NCBI GenBank assembly: GCA_002307185.1
Contig: DBTT01000049.1
Span: forward strand, 11,097 to 54,981
Reading direction: 5' to 3'
Length of the DNA: 43,885 nucleotides
DNA from: Bacteroidales bacterium UBA1309
Lineage (GTDB): Bacteria > Bacteroidota > Bacteroidia > Bacteroidales > Dysgonomonadaceae
Numbering within the stretch: the stretch's first letter is position 1; every line of letters begins with the position of its first letter. Below, in pieces: positions 17,394 to 24,888 of the stretch. The notes beneath the pieces were generated by a model that worked only from the letters and a program-made list of their open reading frames with translations, was not told the DNA's origin and ran no database searches. The position numbers and the translations under genes are program-made.

Positions 17394-18278
17394 TTACCAA
17401 TCCACAGCATCCGACATCGACATGTATCCGTGGCTGATGCAATAGAATGTGAGGCCTGAAACGGTTTTGATTCCTAATTTGGCAGTAATGTTTTTGCGAT
17501 GGGAAAGCACCGTGTTGAAACTAATTCCAAGCTTGTCGGCTATCTCTTTGTTGAGATGACCAGTGGCCACTAATTTTAGAACTTCCAACTCCCGCGATGT
17601 GATTGCCCCCTTTTCAGAATTGTCCACTTCGGTTTTTTCTTCCGCAATCACATCTTTCCAGTTTTCAAACCCGGCCCTTTTCAGCTCGATGATTTTTGGA
17701 TAGAGGATTTTATCACGGATGCGTTCGTGGATCACCAAATCACGCCATAAACTGTCAATGGTGAAGAAAACAGCGTAAGCCAGGTTTTCATTGAAATTGC
17801 CCGAAAGGTGTTTTACCAAAATATTCTTCAAATCGGAAAGCAATACGGAAAGATGTTCGTCCATAATGTCGTCGAAAGAAGAACTGGAAGCATATGAAAC
17901 TTTGAATTTGGCAAAAAGGCGAGGGATCAGTTCGAGCTGCTTGTTGTTGGGATCGCTCATCGCTATAAAAGCATTCAGGTGCTTCTCTACATTCACCACC
18001 TGAACATTGGTAATGTAAGAATGAACCTGCTTCAGGTAGTTGGCGATGAGGGCAATATTGAACGACTGAAGCTTCTTCTCCGGAAAATAATCTTCGTCCA
18101 CAAAGGTATTGAGCAAAGCCAAGAAAAAATCGGGATTGATGTCTTGGCTTTGGCATATCTCACCTATCGTCTTTTCTCCGAGTCCCAAACGGATACCAAA
18201 ACGGTTGATGAAAGGAATCAACAAGTGATTCTCCGCTACTACATTCGAAAGAACAGAATCTTGTCCTAAAAAAGCCAT
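17394..18278 (-). CDS. LuxR-type regulator with a hemerythrin/RIC-like N-terminal region
   Basis: A 294-residue predicted transcription factor. The C-terminal 69 residues are a LuxR/NarL helix-turn-helix (ITSRELEVLKLVATGHLNKE, then SFNTVLSHRKNITAKLG). The N-terminal part looks like the ScdA_N/RIC arrangement: VVAENHLLIPFINRFGIRLG with LGEKTIGEICQSQDINPDFFLALLN, followed by a helical bundle whose last helix (VIHERIRDKILYP) resembles the HxxxEExILFP segment of di-iron hemerythrin-like proteins. Histidines at several helix positions could bind iron, but the ligand set is incomplete by eye. A redox, oxygen or NO-sensing role is therefore inference. It lies 44 bases after terC and is probably the last gene of the trmH-terC-luxR unit. 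Confidence 0.78.
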   Translation of the reverse strand: MAFLGQDSVLSNVVAENHLLIPFINRFGIRLGLGEKTIGEICQSQDINPDFFLALLNTFVDEDYFPEKKLQSFNIALIANYLKQVHSYITNVQVVNVEKHLNAFIAMSDPNNKQLELIPRLFAKFKVSYASSSSFDDIMDEHLSVLLSDLKNILVKHLSGNFNENLAYAVFFTIDSLWRDLVIHERIRDKILYPKIIELKRAGFENWKDVIAEEKTEVDNSEKGAITSRELEVLKLVATGHLNKEIADKLGISFNTVLSHRKNITAKLGIKTVSGLTFYCISHGYMSMSDAVDW

Positions 18279-18322
18279 AATTAATTATTAATGTACCAAT
18301 TTGTTAATAAAAAAGACAACTC

Positions 18323-19159
18323 TTATTTATCTTCTGAATCAACAATCTTGGAATTGCGCAGCTCCACCGGCTTATCCGCTTTCTTGCGCAATTTCATATT
18401 GAAGAATTCCACCATCAGTGAAAACGCTATGGCAAAGTAAATATATCCTTTCGGAATTGCCCCAACTTCGGCCCCAAAAAGCGAGACATGCGACACATGG
18501 GATGCTTCAGCAATCAACATCACACCGATGAGTATCAAAAAGGAAAGTCCCAGCATCTGGATAGTCGGATGGGCATTCACAAATCGGCTTACCGGCCCAG
18601 AGAAAATCAACATCACCAAAACGGAGATGACAACTGCCAAAACCATCACAGTCATTGCTCCGGCATAACCAAAATCTTTGAAACTCACCAAGCCGACGGC
18701 CGTAAGCACGCTATCGAACGAAAACACGATATCGATGGCTACAATCTGGGTGATCACACTCCAGAACTTGCTTTTATTCCCTTTGACTGTGTGCGAATCA
18801 TTTTCTCCCTCCAGTTTGTGATGGATCTCTGAGACACTTTTATAAAGGAGGAACAATCCTCCCACAAAGATGATAATACTTTGTCCAGAAATGTGCCCAT
18901 CGATCCAAGATGTGTCAATCGAGAAAATGGGTTTTGTCAATTGCATCAGCAAAGAGATACTAAACAGAAGGCCTATACGGAAAAGCATAGCCAGCAACAA
19001 CCCGACACGCCGAGCCTTGGGTTGTTCGTGTTCCGGCAATCGGGACGTGACAATAGATAGGAAAACAATGTTGTCAACACCTAATACGATTTCTAAAAAA
19101 GTAAGGGTTAACAGCGCCAACCATGCGGCTGGATTAAAAAATATTTCCAAGAACTCCAT
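18323..19159 (-). CDS. TerC-family integral membrane protein
   Basis: A 278-residue multi-spanning protein of the TerC/Alx family. The paired acidic membrane motifs are present: LEIVLGVDNIVF near 22-33 and IDIVFSFDSVLTAVGL in the middle, thought to bind or move divalent cations (manganese export in characterised members). About seven hydrophobic segments are visible, with a short charged tail (KKADKPVELRNSKIVD). It lies 24 bases after the trmH-like gene and upstream of the LuxR-type regulator. TerC relatives take part in tellurite resistance only in the full ter cluster, which is not present here. Confidence 0.9.
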   Translation of the reverse strand: MEFLEIFFNPAAWLALLTLTFLEIVLGVDNIVFLSIVTSRLPEHEQPKARRVGLLLAMLFRIGLLFSISLLMQLTKPIFSIDTSWIDGHISGQSIIIFVGGLFLLYKSVSEIHHKLEGENDSHTVKGNKSKFWSVITQIVAIDIVFSFDSVLTAVGLVSFKDFGYAGAMTVMVLAVVISVLVMLIFSGPVSRFVNAHPTIQMLGLSFLILIGVMLIAEASHVSHVSLFGAEVGAIPKGYIYFAIAFSLMVEFFNMKLRKKADKPVELRNSKIVDSEDK

Positions 19160-19183
19160 TTTTTTCGGTTAAAAAGTTATACT

Positions 19184-19948
19184 TTATAGCATTTTAATCA
19201 ATAAGTTTCTTCTAAATTCTGCGCATACGATGGCTGTCGCCACAGCTACATTGAGGGATTCGGAACTTTTTTGTCCGGGTGGAAATGTCGGGATAAAAAG
19301 TCTCCGGGAGATATATTTCGCCACTTCCTGACGGATTCCATTTCCTTCGTTTCCCATCACCACCACGCCGTTGGATGAAAGGTTTTGCGCATACATGTTT
19401 TCCCCATCCAAGAAAGTGCCGTAAACCGGAATTTCCGTATGATTGGCGAGCCACTCCGGCAAGTCCAAGTAATGCACTTTCACCCGTGCCAACGCCCCCA
19501 TCGTGGCTTGCACCACCTTCGGGTTATACACATCAGCCGTATCGGGCGAACAGATGATGTGCTCAATTCCATACCAATCGGCCAACCGGATGATGGTTCC
19601 CAAATTCCCCGGATCTTGAATGCCATCCAGCATCAAGCTTAGGGAACTGTCCCAATCGACATTTTGGGATTGGCACGAAGGTATAACAAAAATGCCGAGA
19701 ACTTGTTGGGGCGTTTTCAGAAAACTTGCTTTGCAAAGTTCATTTTCCGTCACTTCAACCAGTTCACCGACCTCCGGAACAATGTTTTCTCGCAAAAAGC
19801 CGGAAGTTGCCACCAGCAAAGAGCAAGGCATGGATTGGAGAAGTTCGGAAACCATTTTATTTCCTTCGGCTACAAAAACTCCGTGTTCCGCCCTTCCTTT
19901 TTTGTCTTTGAGAGATTGGATATATTTTATTTTGTTTTTGCTTAACAC
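19184..19948 (-). CDS. SpoU/TrmH-family RNA 2'-O-methyltransferase
   Basis: Methylates the 2'-hydroxyl of a ribose in tRNA or rRNA using SAM. The frame extends to a TTG at 19981, but that codon lies inside the -7 box of a strong promoter; the GTG at 19948 yields the family's normal opening (V)LSKNKIKYIQSL and a 254-residue protein. The three SpoU motifs are present: DGIQDPGNLGTIIR, VVMGNEGNGI, and IPTFPPGQKSSESLNVAVAT, which together build the SAM-binding trefoil knot. An N-terminal substrate-binding domain precedes them. The exact target nucleotide cannot be read from sequence. It is the first gene of a probable operon with terC and the LuxR-type regulator. Confidence 0.92.
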   Translation of the reverse strand: MLSKNKIKYIQSLKDKKGRAEHGVFVAEGNKMVSELLQSMPCSLLVATSGFLRENIVPEVGELVEVTENELCKASFLKTPQQVLGIFVIPSCQSQNVDWDSSLSLMLDGIQDPGNLGTIIRLADWYGIEHIICSPDTADVYNPKVVQATMGALARVKVHYLDLPEWLANHTEIPVYGTFLDGENMYAQNLSSNGVVVMGNEGNGIRQEVAKYISRRLFIPTFPPGQKSSESLNVAVATAIVCAEFRRNLLIKML

Positions 19949-19978
19949 AAACAACGAGATAATTAAGAATTCAAAGTC

Positions 19979-20010
19979 CAAAAGTACTTAAAATTGGGGA
20001 AAATTGCAAT
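19979..20010 (-). promoter_or_regulatory. Promoter of the trmH-like/terC operon
   Basis: On the minus strand ATTG (20010-20007), a 20-base spacer and a perfect TACTTTTG (19986-19979) form one of the best Bacteroidota promoters in the window. Predicted initiation near 19973 leaves about 25 bases before the GTG at 19948, which decides the start of the gene. Confidence 0.72.
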
Positions 20011-20114
20011 GTGATGCCGAGATGTTCGTGAAAAAATTGGAGGGATCGTGTGGTTGCGCAGAGGGAAAAATGAAACTCCACGGTAGCTTTCCCGATGCCG
20101 GCGTTCTTTAAGGT

Positions 20115-20324
20115 GGCAACAGCGTGAGTTCAAGCAGCAACGGTGCGAGTGATAGCAACAACGACCCGAATTGTAGTAGCAACGGGACGAGTTGTAGCAG
20201 ACACAGCGGGAGTTCAAGCGGAAACGGTGTCAATCATAGCGGCAACGATATGAGTTCGAGCAGCAATGACGTGAGTTGAAAGAGATACGGTGTGAAATAA
20301 AGGAATGACGGTATAATAATCTGA
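20115..20324. repeat. Ten-unit degenerate 21-base tandem array (array 1)
   Basis: Ten units follow each other with an exact 21-base step and no indel. The AAC core (or a one-mismatch form) falls at 20118, 20139, 20160, 20181, 20202, 20223, 20244, 20265, 20286 and 20307. A typical unit reads AGCAACGG, three or four variable bases, then GAGTTNNAGC. Identity decays toward the right end. The plus frame is open for eight units, encoding Ser/Asn/Gly heptads, but has a stop codon just before it and no ATG, and in one codon column the third base is conserved while the first two vary. Coding is therefore unlikely. Elsewhere in the 19949-20519 gap I see only the promoter at its left end and the hairpin at 20467. 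Confidence 0.8.
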
Positions 20325-20466
20325 ACCCGATACAATATTCACCAACGTTTATTGATTATATGGCACTTGCCAGACATTGATTTACACAGAAACATTGCGC
20401 TAATTTGCGTAATTAGCCTTCAAAAGCATTTTGACATAGCCCCCATACTGAGTCAAATATGCGACA

Positions 20467-20493
20467 GGGCGGATCAGTTCGAGTGATCCGCCC
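20467..20493 (-). other. 27-base conserved hairpin, copy 1
   Basis: A perfect 10-base-pair stem (minus strand GGGCGGATCA, seven-base loop CTCGAAC, then TGATCCGCCC), 26 bases after the stop of the 20520-21251 gene. No U-run follows on either strand. It matches the hairpin at 34775-34801 at 21 of 27 positions, with pair-preserving changes, so it may act as a 3' end or RNA-stability element. Confidence 0.7.
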
Positions 20494-20519
20494 TATTGAA
20501 ACAGTTGAGTAAACCGGAT

Positions 20520-21251
20520 TTATCTCCTTCGGAATTCAAGCGAGACGATTGTTTTGACCAATTGGTTGTCGGGGATGTTGAGTGTCTTGACGTATTTTTT
20601 CACAGTGAGGCTTACATCCACCAACCCAGTGTTGTCGGCATAAAGTGCCGAGTTACGTGTGGTCAAAGCCTGGGAGTGGGCGTTTTCCGTGTCGATGACG
20701 CGGTTGTGCGCCGTCTTGAGATCGGCCAAGTAAGCGTTTAACCCGTTAGGCTGTAGATCTGGCTCGTTGGTAGAATATGCAGGTAGCCCTACCGCCTGCC
20801 CTACAAGGAGTGCGAAGTTGGCCAATTGGTTGGCATAACTGAGTTGGGAGGTGGAGATTGTGGCTTTTGGAGGCGTAGCAGGATCGCTTGCAACAGCAAC
20901 CGACTTAGGCGAAGTGCGAGTCCCTCGTATTTTCTTAAGCAAGCTTTTGGCGTTATCGACAGTTCTGTCTTCGATACCAGAAAGTTCCATAGTGGAGACA
21001 ATGCGGCTAGCTTTTTTGGCAAGGGGTTCGAAAAGCGCAACCCGGCTGTTGGTGGCCTCGTCAAAGTTTCTACGGGCTTGGGCAAGGATTTCGGAAGAGT
21101 TTTCCGCGCCAGCCAGCAGGGCATTGAGCGATGGTAACTGAATCAAGGTTGGTACAGGATTGTAGATCGAACCTAATTGGACTGCCGCTGAGATAAGGAT
21201 TTTGAAATTGTCGATGTTTTTTGCACGACCTGTTTCGTAAGTTGATGTCAT
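20520..21251 (-). CDS. Internally duplicated helical protein of unknown function
   Basis: No function is known to me. The 243-residue protein has no signal peptide or membrane segment and should be largely alpha-helical. It consists of two related halves: residues 12-87 (NIDNFKILIS, YNPVPTLIQL, LNALLAG, ARRNFDEATNSRVALF) and 141-223 (NQLANFALLV, YSTNEPDLQ, LNAYLAD, AHSQALTTRNSALY), joined by a basic linker near 100-135. I recall similar duplicated proteins, opening with a G-x-A-K-N-x-x-NF motif, in other Bacteroidota genomes, usually uncharacterised. It is monocistronic, with its own promoter at 21294-21324 and a 27-base hairpin after the stop. A structural or binding role is possible; nothing points to an enzyme. 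Confidence 0.8.
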   Translation of the reverse strand: MTSTYETGRAKNIDNFKILISAAVQLGSIYNPVPTLIQLPSLNALLAGAENSSEILAQARRNFDEATNSRVALFEPLAKKASRIVSTMELSGIEDRTVDNAKSLLKKIRGTRTSPKSVAVASDPATPPKATISTSQLSYANQLANFALLVGQAVGLPAYSTNEPDLQPNGLNAYLADLKTAHNRVIDTENAHSQALTTRNSALYADNTGLVDVSLTVKKYVKTLNIPDNQLVKTIVSLEFRRR

Positions 21252-21293
21252 AATTGAGGTATTTTAATAATTAGTATTAAGAGTTGTCGGGCA

Positions 21294-21324
21294 TAAAGAT
21301 ATGATATAGTGTGGAATGGACAAG
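21294..21324 (-). promoter_or_regulatory. Promoter of the duplicated helical protein gene
   Basis: On the minus strand CTTG (21324-21321), a 19-base spacer and TATCTTTA (21301-21294), one base off TAnnTTTG. The leader would be about 35 bases. Further out in the 21252-21722 gap there is a very AT-rich tract near 21460-21505 and the gldH terminator, but nothing else I can name. Confidence 0.5.
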
Positions 21325-21653
21325 GGGTTGGAGGATATTTTTTAAACTGGCATTAGCTGTTTTTTGGAAACAGGGTTGAGATGGAGGAATCTATCGGGGA
21401 CTGGGCATAGGCAAATAAGAATTCATTGAGACTGAGGAGAAAAAGGTAAAATACCGCTTGTCTGATAAATAAATTTTATTAATTTTAATATTAAATATTA
21501 AAAAACGCAAACTGAGGGCTCATCATAGAATAATAAGATTGACATATTGGATATGCGCCACCAGTAGAATTGCCTGACAAAAGAGTACTTGCTGAGTTTT
21601 CAACAATGGAAGCTTATAAGGACAAGATTCCCGCATAATCAATAACAAAAGAA

Positions 21654-21672
21654 GCTGCCCTTTTGAGGCAGC
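21654..21672 (-). terminator. Terminator after gldH
   Basis: GCTGCC (21654-21659) and GGCAGC (21667-21672) form a six-base-pair stem with a seven-base loop. On the minus strand it is followed by a T-rich stretch (TTCTTTTGTTATT). It lies 50 bases after the gldH stop and would end the long minus-strand housekeeping run. Confidence 0.65.
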
Positions 21673-21722
21673 CCCTTATCTAATTCGTCAATAGATCAAT
21701 CCTTTATTTGCAAGGAGTAAGG

Positions 21723-22214
21723 CTATTCGGCACGACTAATCCTCAACCCCACTTTTTCGATGCCCACGAGTGGTTCGTCACGCATTCCTTGGATGACTTG
21801 AATTCTGTATTTCCTTTTTTGAGAAAAGACGACTCTCTGTCGAAACAATATCGAGGTTTGATAATAAGAGCCAAAGCCTGAACCAAGCCATTTCCCATAT
21901 ATATCGGCCAACCGGACCTGGATAGTATCCTGACGGAATATTTTCTCGCCATTGAGGTTGGAGCGAACAAACAACCAAAGATTTTGGTAGGGAAATTTGG
22001 CATTGTTGACCATTTCCAGATGAATGTCATAAGCAATACCCGGCAACATCGAGGCTGTGTCGATATCGAACCTGAGAGAATCTCTTTTAGACCAGGACGC
22101 ATCTCTGACATCTTGAAACTCATGATAAGTTTCCCGGTTATCACAAGATGTGACTATCCCTAAAAGAGCGATAGCCACACCAAGTATATATTTAGTTTTG
22201 AGAAGGGTTGTCAT
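21723..22214 (-). CDS. gldH: GldH-type gliding motility lipoprotein
   Basis: The frame is open far upstream inside ricT, but the ATG at 22214 gives a clean lipoprotein signal peptide (MTTLLKTKYILGVAIALLG ending in VTSC), a 163-residue protein. Motifs typical of GldH are visible: NRETYHEF just after the lipid-modified Cys, W-S-K-R-D-S-L-R-F in the first strand, NLWLFVRS in the middle and RKYRIQVIQGMRDEPL near the end. In flavobacteria GldH is needed for gliding; non-gliding Bacteroidales keep it, where it is linked to envelope or type IX secretion-related functions that remain unclear. It overlaps the ricT stop by 23 bases, showing translational coupling. No other gld genes lie in the window. 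Confidence 0.85.
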   Translation of the reverse strand: MTTLLKTKYILGVAIALLGIVTSCDNRETYHEFQDVRDASWSKRDSLRFDIDTASMLPGIAYDIHLEMVNNAKFPYQNLWLFVRSNLNGEKIFRQDTIQVRLADIYGKWLGSGFGSYYQTSILFRQRVVFSQKRKYRIQVIQGMRDEPLVGIEKVGLRISRAE

Positions 22215-23622
22215 TTCTTTTCTTAAAATCCTTTCGCTGTCCATTGTTGTTGTGAGGAGGACGATTCCCATTTGCCCGCTGTTTGTTGGGATTTGCTTGT
22301 TGCTGCCTGTCGGGCCGAGACTGATTTTTCGGGCGGTCTTCACGCCTAGAGCCTCCGCTATTCGCATTTGCAGCGCTCGCACCATTCTCCCCACGGGGTT
22401 CAGCACCGAGGAGCGGTTGACCCTCAAGATTGCGAGGCTGCCCGCTTTGGCTGCGATTCAGCTTTTTCTTTTTCTTCTTGGCACTGTCGAAGCGGGTGAT
22501 GCTTTCGTTTTCAAGTACATCGTTGTATGCACGTTTCGGGTCAACTTCGGGGGAGGTGCCTTCATTCAAATTCTTAGGCTTTGTTCCCGCCTTGTTCATT
22601 TGGATAATGTCAAAAACACGCTCCTTGGGAACAGTGACCAAATTGGCAGCCACTGACCTGGAAGAAGAATAAGTCATTTGTCCGGAAAAAACATCGGTCT
22701 TGAAATGGAAGAAGCTTCCGTCCAATGTTTCAAGAATCACTTCCTGCGAGGGCAATTGCTTGTGTGCCTCCACGTATTGGTCAATCTCGTAATTGAGGCA
22801 ACATTTGAGTTTGCCACACTGCCCAGCCAATTTTTGCGGATTGAGCGAAATGTCTTGGTAACGTGCAGCAGAAGTGGAGACCGACACAAAATTGGTCATC
22901 CAAGACGAGCAGCAGAGTTCTCGTCCGCAAGGCCCAATTCCACCAATGCGACCGGCTTCCTGGCGCGCTCCTATCTGCTTCATCTCTATACGCACATGAA
23001 ATTCTTCCGCAAACACCTTTATCAACTGACGGAAATCGACACGCTCGTCGGCGATGTAATAGAAAATAGCCTTGTTGCCGTCGCCTTGGTATTCCACATC
23101 GCCGATTTTCATTTGAAGGCCGAGGTTTTCGGCAACCTCGCGTGCACGGATCATCGTGGTGTGTTCCATCAATTTCGCCTGTTCATATTTTTCTATGTCC
23201 ACCGGTTTTGCAATGCGATACACACGCTTCTGCTCACCTTGATGGGGGCGGTAGTTGTTTTTTTTCATTTGGATTTGAACCAATTTCCCCGTCAGCGTGA
23301 CATGGCCGATGTCGTGCCCGGGTGAGGCTTCCACTGCTACCATGTCGCCAACATATAAGTCAATGTTGTTGCTATTGAGGAAATAACCTTTCCTTGTGTT
23401 TTTGAACTGGACCTCTACCATCTTGGAAGCTTCTTCCGACTCTGGTATGTCGCTCAACCAATCATATACTTCCAACTTGGTAGCCCGGGTGGTGCACGAA
23501 CCACACCCTTTTGGCTTACATCCACATCCCTTGAAAGACTTAGGCTCTTTCTCGGCGGTTTCCGTGTTGGTTTGAGTTATACCAGAATTTATCTCTGGTA
23601 CTATATTAAAATTTTCGGTCAT
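22192..23622 (-). CDS. ricT: PSP1-domain protein, RicT/YaaT-like
   Basis: A 476-residue cytoplasmic protein. Residues 33-43 hold a Cys cluster (CGCKPKGCGSC). The central PSP1 domain carries further conserved cysteines: GPCGRELCC, then GQCGKLKCCLNYE, where Bacillus YaaT binds an iron-sulfur cluster. In Bacillus the YaaT complex affects RNA processing; in Bacteroidota the job is not established. The C-terminal 100 or so residues are disordered and basic, with KKKKKLN and Asn/Gln/Pro-rich runs, suggesting nucleic acid binding. It sits between holB (63 bases upstream) and gldH (23-base overlap), the usual Bacteroidales order. The ATG at 23622 begins the family's N-terminus. Confidence 0.88.
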   Translation of the reverse strand: MTENFNIVPEINSGITQTNTETAEKEPKSFKGCGCKPKGCGSCTTRATKLEVYDWLSDIPESEEASKMVEVQFKNTRKGYFLNSNNIDLYVGDMVAVEASPGHDIGHVTLTGKLVQIQMKKNNYRPHQGEQKRVYRIAKPVDIEKYEQAKLMEHTTMIRAREVAENLGLQMKIGDVEYQGDGNKAIFYYIADERVDFRQLIKVFAEEFHVRIEMKQIGARQEAGRIGGIGPCGRELCCSSWMTNFVSVSTSAARYQDISLNPQKLAGQCGKLKCCLNYEIDQYVEAHKQLPSQEVILETLDGSFFHFKTDVFSGQMTYSSSRSVAANLVTVPKERVFDIIQMNKAGTKPKNLNEGTSPEVDPKRAYNDVLENESITRFDSAKKKKKKLNRSQSGQPRNLEGQPLLGAEPRGENGASAANANSGGSRREDRPKNQSRPDRQQQANPNKQRANGNRPPHNNNGQRKDFKKRNDNPSQN

Positions 23623-23685
23623 GATTATGTAAAATTTTAAATGAATAAAACAAAGCCCCTTTTTTCGACTTTGTGGGTTTATATA

Positions 23686-24804
23686 TTATCTTTTTATGAG
23701 CAACGTAATTTTAAGGCAAATATCAAAAAATACCATTTTGGCATTTACGTTTTGCTCGATATGTCGTGATGCTAGTTCGAGTTCAGCCATAAAGTCTTCC
23801 ACATTTCGCTCGTTGATGAATGGGGAAAACTTTTGGCCAAACTGGGCTTCCTCCCTGTTGAGGTACACCAATTGTGGCTGATGGAAGTTGCTGACAAAAT
23901 ATTCGCGAACCATTTGCTGGCAATAACTAAGAAAGTTTTTTTGCTTTTCACGTCCCACACGGCTCAATTCTTCTGCTACAGCTTTTATTTTTTTGATGTT
24001 GCGGGAATAAGATGCACGCATCATTTCCACAAACAATTCGAAGAAAAAACGGTGTTCTTCTCCAGTACTGATTGTTTCCAAAGCCTTCACAAAACTTCCT
24101 CTGGAGATATGTGCCACTTCTGCCGCCGAGCTTTCGTCCAACTGGAAATTCTGCTTGAGTACTGTTTCCATATCTTGCTTGTCGATAGGCCGAATATTCA
24201 CCCGCTGACAACGGGACTGGATAGTGGTCAGAAGCTGATCGGGAGCATTGGAAACCAACAAGAAAACGGTATTGGGAGTGGGTTCTTCAAGAATTTTCAA
24301 TAGTTTGTTAGCCGCTTCGTCGTTCATCTTTTCAGGCAGCCACACAATCATCGCTTTGTATTTTCCTTCATAAATTCGCAAATTGAGTTTGCGTATGATT
24401 GCATCGCTTTCCTTGACATAAATCATGCCCTGGGAATTCTCTGCATTGATGGACGTGAGCCATTGGTCGTAAGAAAAATAGGGAGAACTATTCACCTGCA
24501 TCCTCCATTCGGGGATATAATCATCGGAGACTTCGCGTTTATCCTTTTTAACCACCGGAAACACAAAATGCAAGTCCGGGTGCACCAAATGACTGTACTT
24601 TACACAGGAAGGACACACTCCGCAAGAATCGTCGGCTCCGGGATTTTCACAATTAAGATATTGGGCATAGGCAATAGCCAGAGGGAGTTTACCCACCCCT
24701 TCGGCTCCACAAAAAAGCTGTGCGTGCGGTATAAATCCCTCTTTCACCGAACGTATAAGCCTTGATTTTATGTCATCCTGTCCTATTATATCTTTGAAAA
24801 GCAC
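23686..24804 (-). CDS. holB: DNA polymerase III delta-prime-like clamp loader subunit
   Basis: A 372-residue AAA+ protein of the clamp loader, which opens the sliding clamp onto primed DNA. It opens with a GTG at 24804 preceded by AGAAG. The Walker A motif is GAEGVGKL at 33-40: the Lys is present, but the following Thr/Ser is Leu, so ATP hydrolysis may be weak, fitting the stator role of delta prime. A four-Cys zinc module follows (C52, C61, C64, C67). The sensor 1 region appears in VFLLVSNAPDQLLTTIQSRCQ, with the SRC motif. It lies 84 bases after metF and 63 before ricT. Confidence 0.9.
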   Translation of the reverse strand: MLFKDIIGQDDIKSRLIRSVKEGFIPHAQLFCGAEGVGKLPLAIAYAQYLNCENPGADDSCGVCPSCVKYSHLVHPDLHFVFPVVKKDKREVSDDYIPEWRMQVNSSPYFSYDQWLTSINAENSQGMIYVKESDAIIRKLNLRIYEGKYKAMIVWLPEKMNDEAANKLLKILEEPTPNTVFLLVSNAPDQLLTTIQSRCQRVNIRPIDKQDMETVLKQNFQLDESSAAEVAHISRGSFVKALETISTGEEHRFFFELFVEMMRASYSRNIKKIKAVAEELSRVGREKQKNFLSYCQQMVREYFVSNFHQPQLVYLNREEAQFGQKFSPFINERNVEDFMAELELASRHIEQNVNAKMVFFDICLKITLLIKR

Positions 24805-24888
24805 CTTCTATCAATTATTTATGAGACAACTTAGACTGTTTGTAAATATAAGAATAAATTGTGAAATTGTAAATTACAGATTCACCTA

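Noticed and set aside
18323..19159. Tellurite resistance cluster
   Set aside because: Only a lone TerC-family gene is present; the terZABDEF partners are absent, and the TehB-like methyltransferase is 12 kb away.
19963..20217. Minus-strand frame with Cys/Arg-rich heptads across array 1
   Set aside because: It starts at TTG inside the array, runs through the trmH promoter and has a composition dictated by the repeat.
20115..20324. CRISPR-like array
   Set aside because: Units are contiguous with no spacers, the repeat is degenerate, and no cas gene is present. The same holds for 34435-34644.
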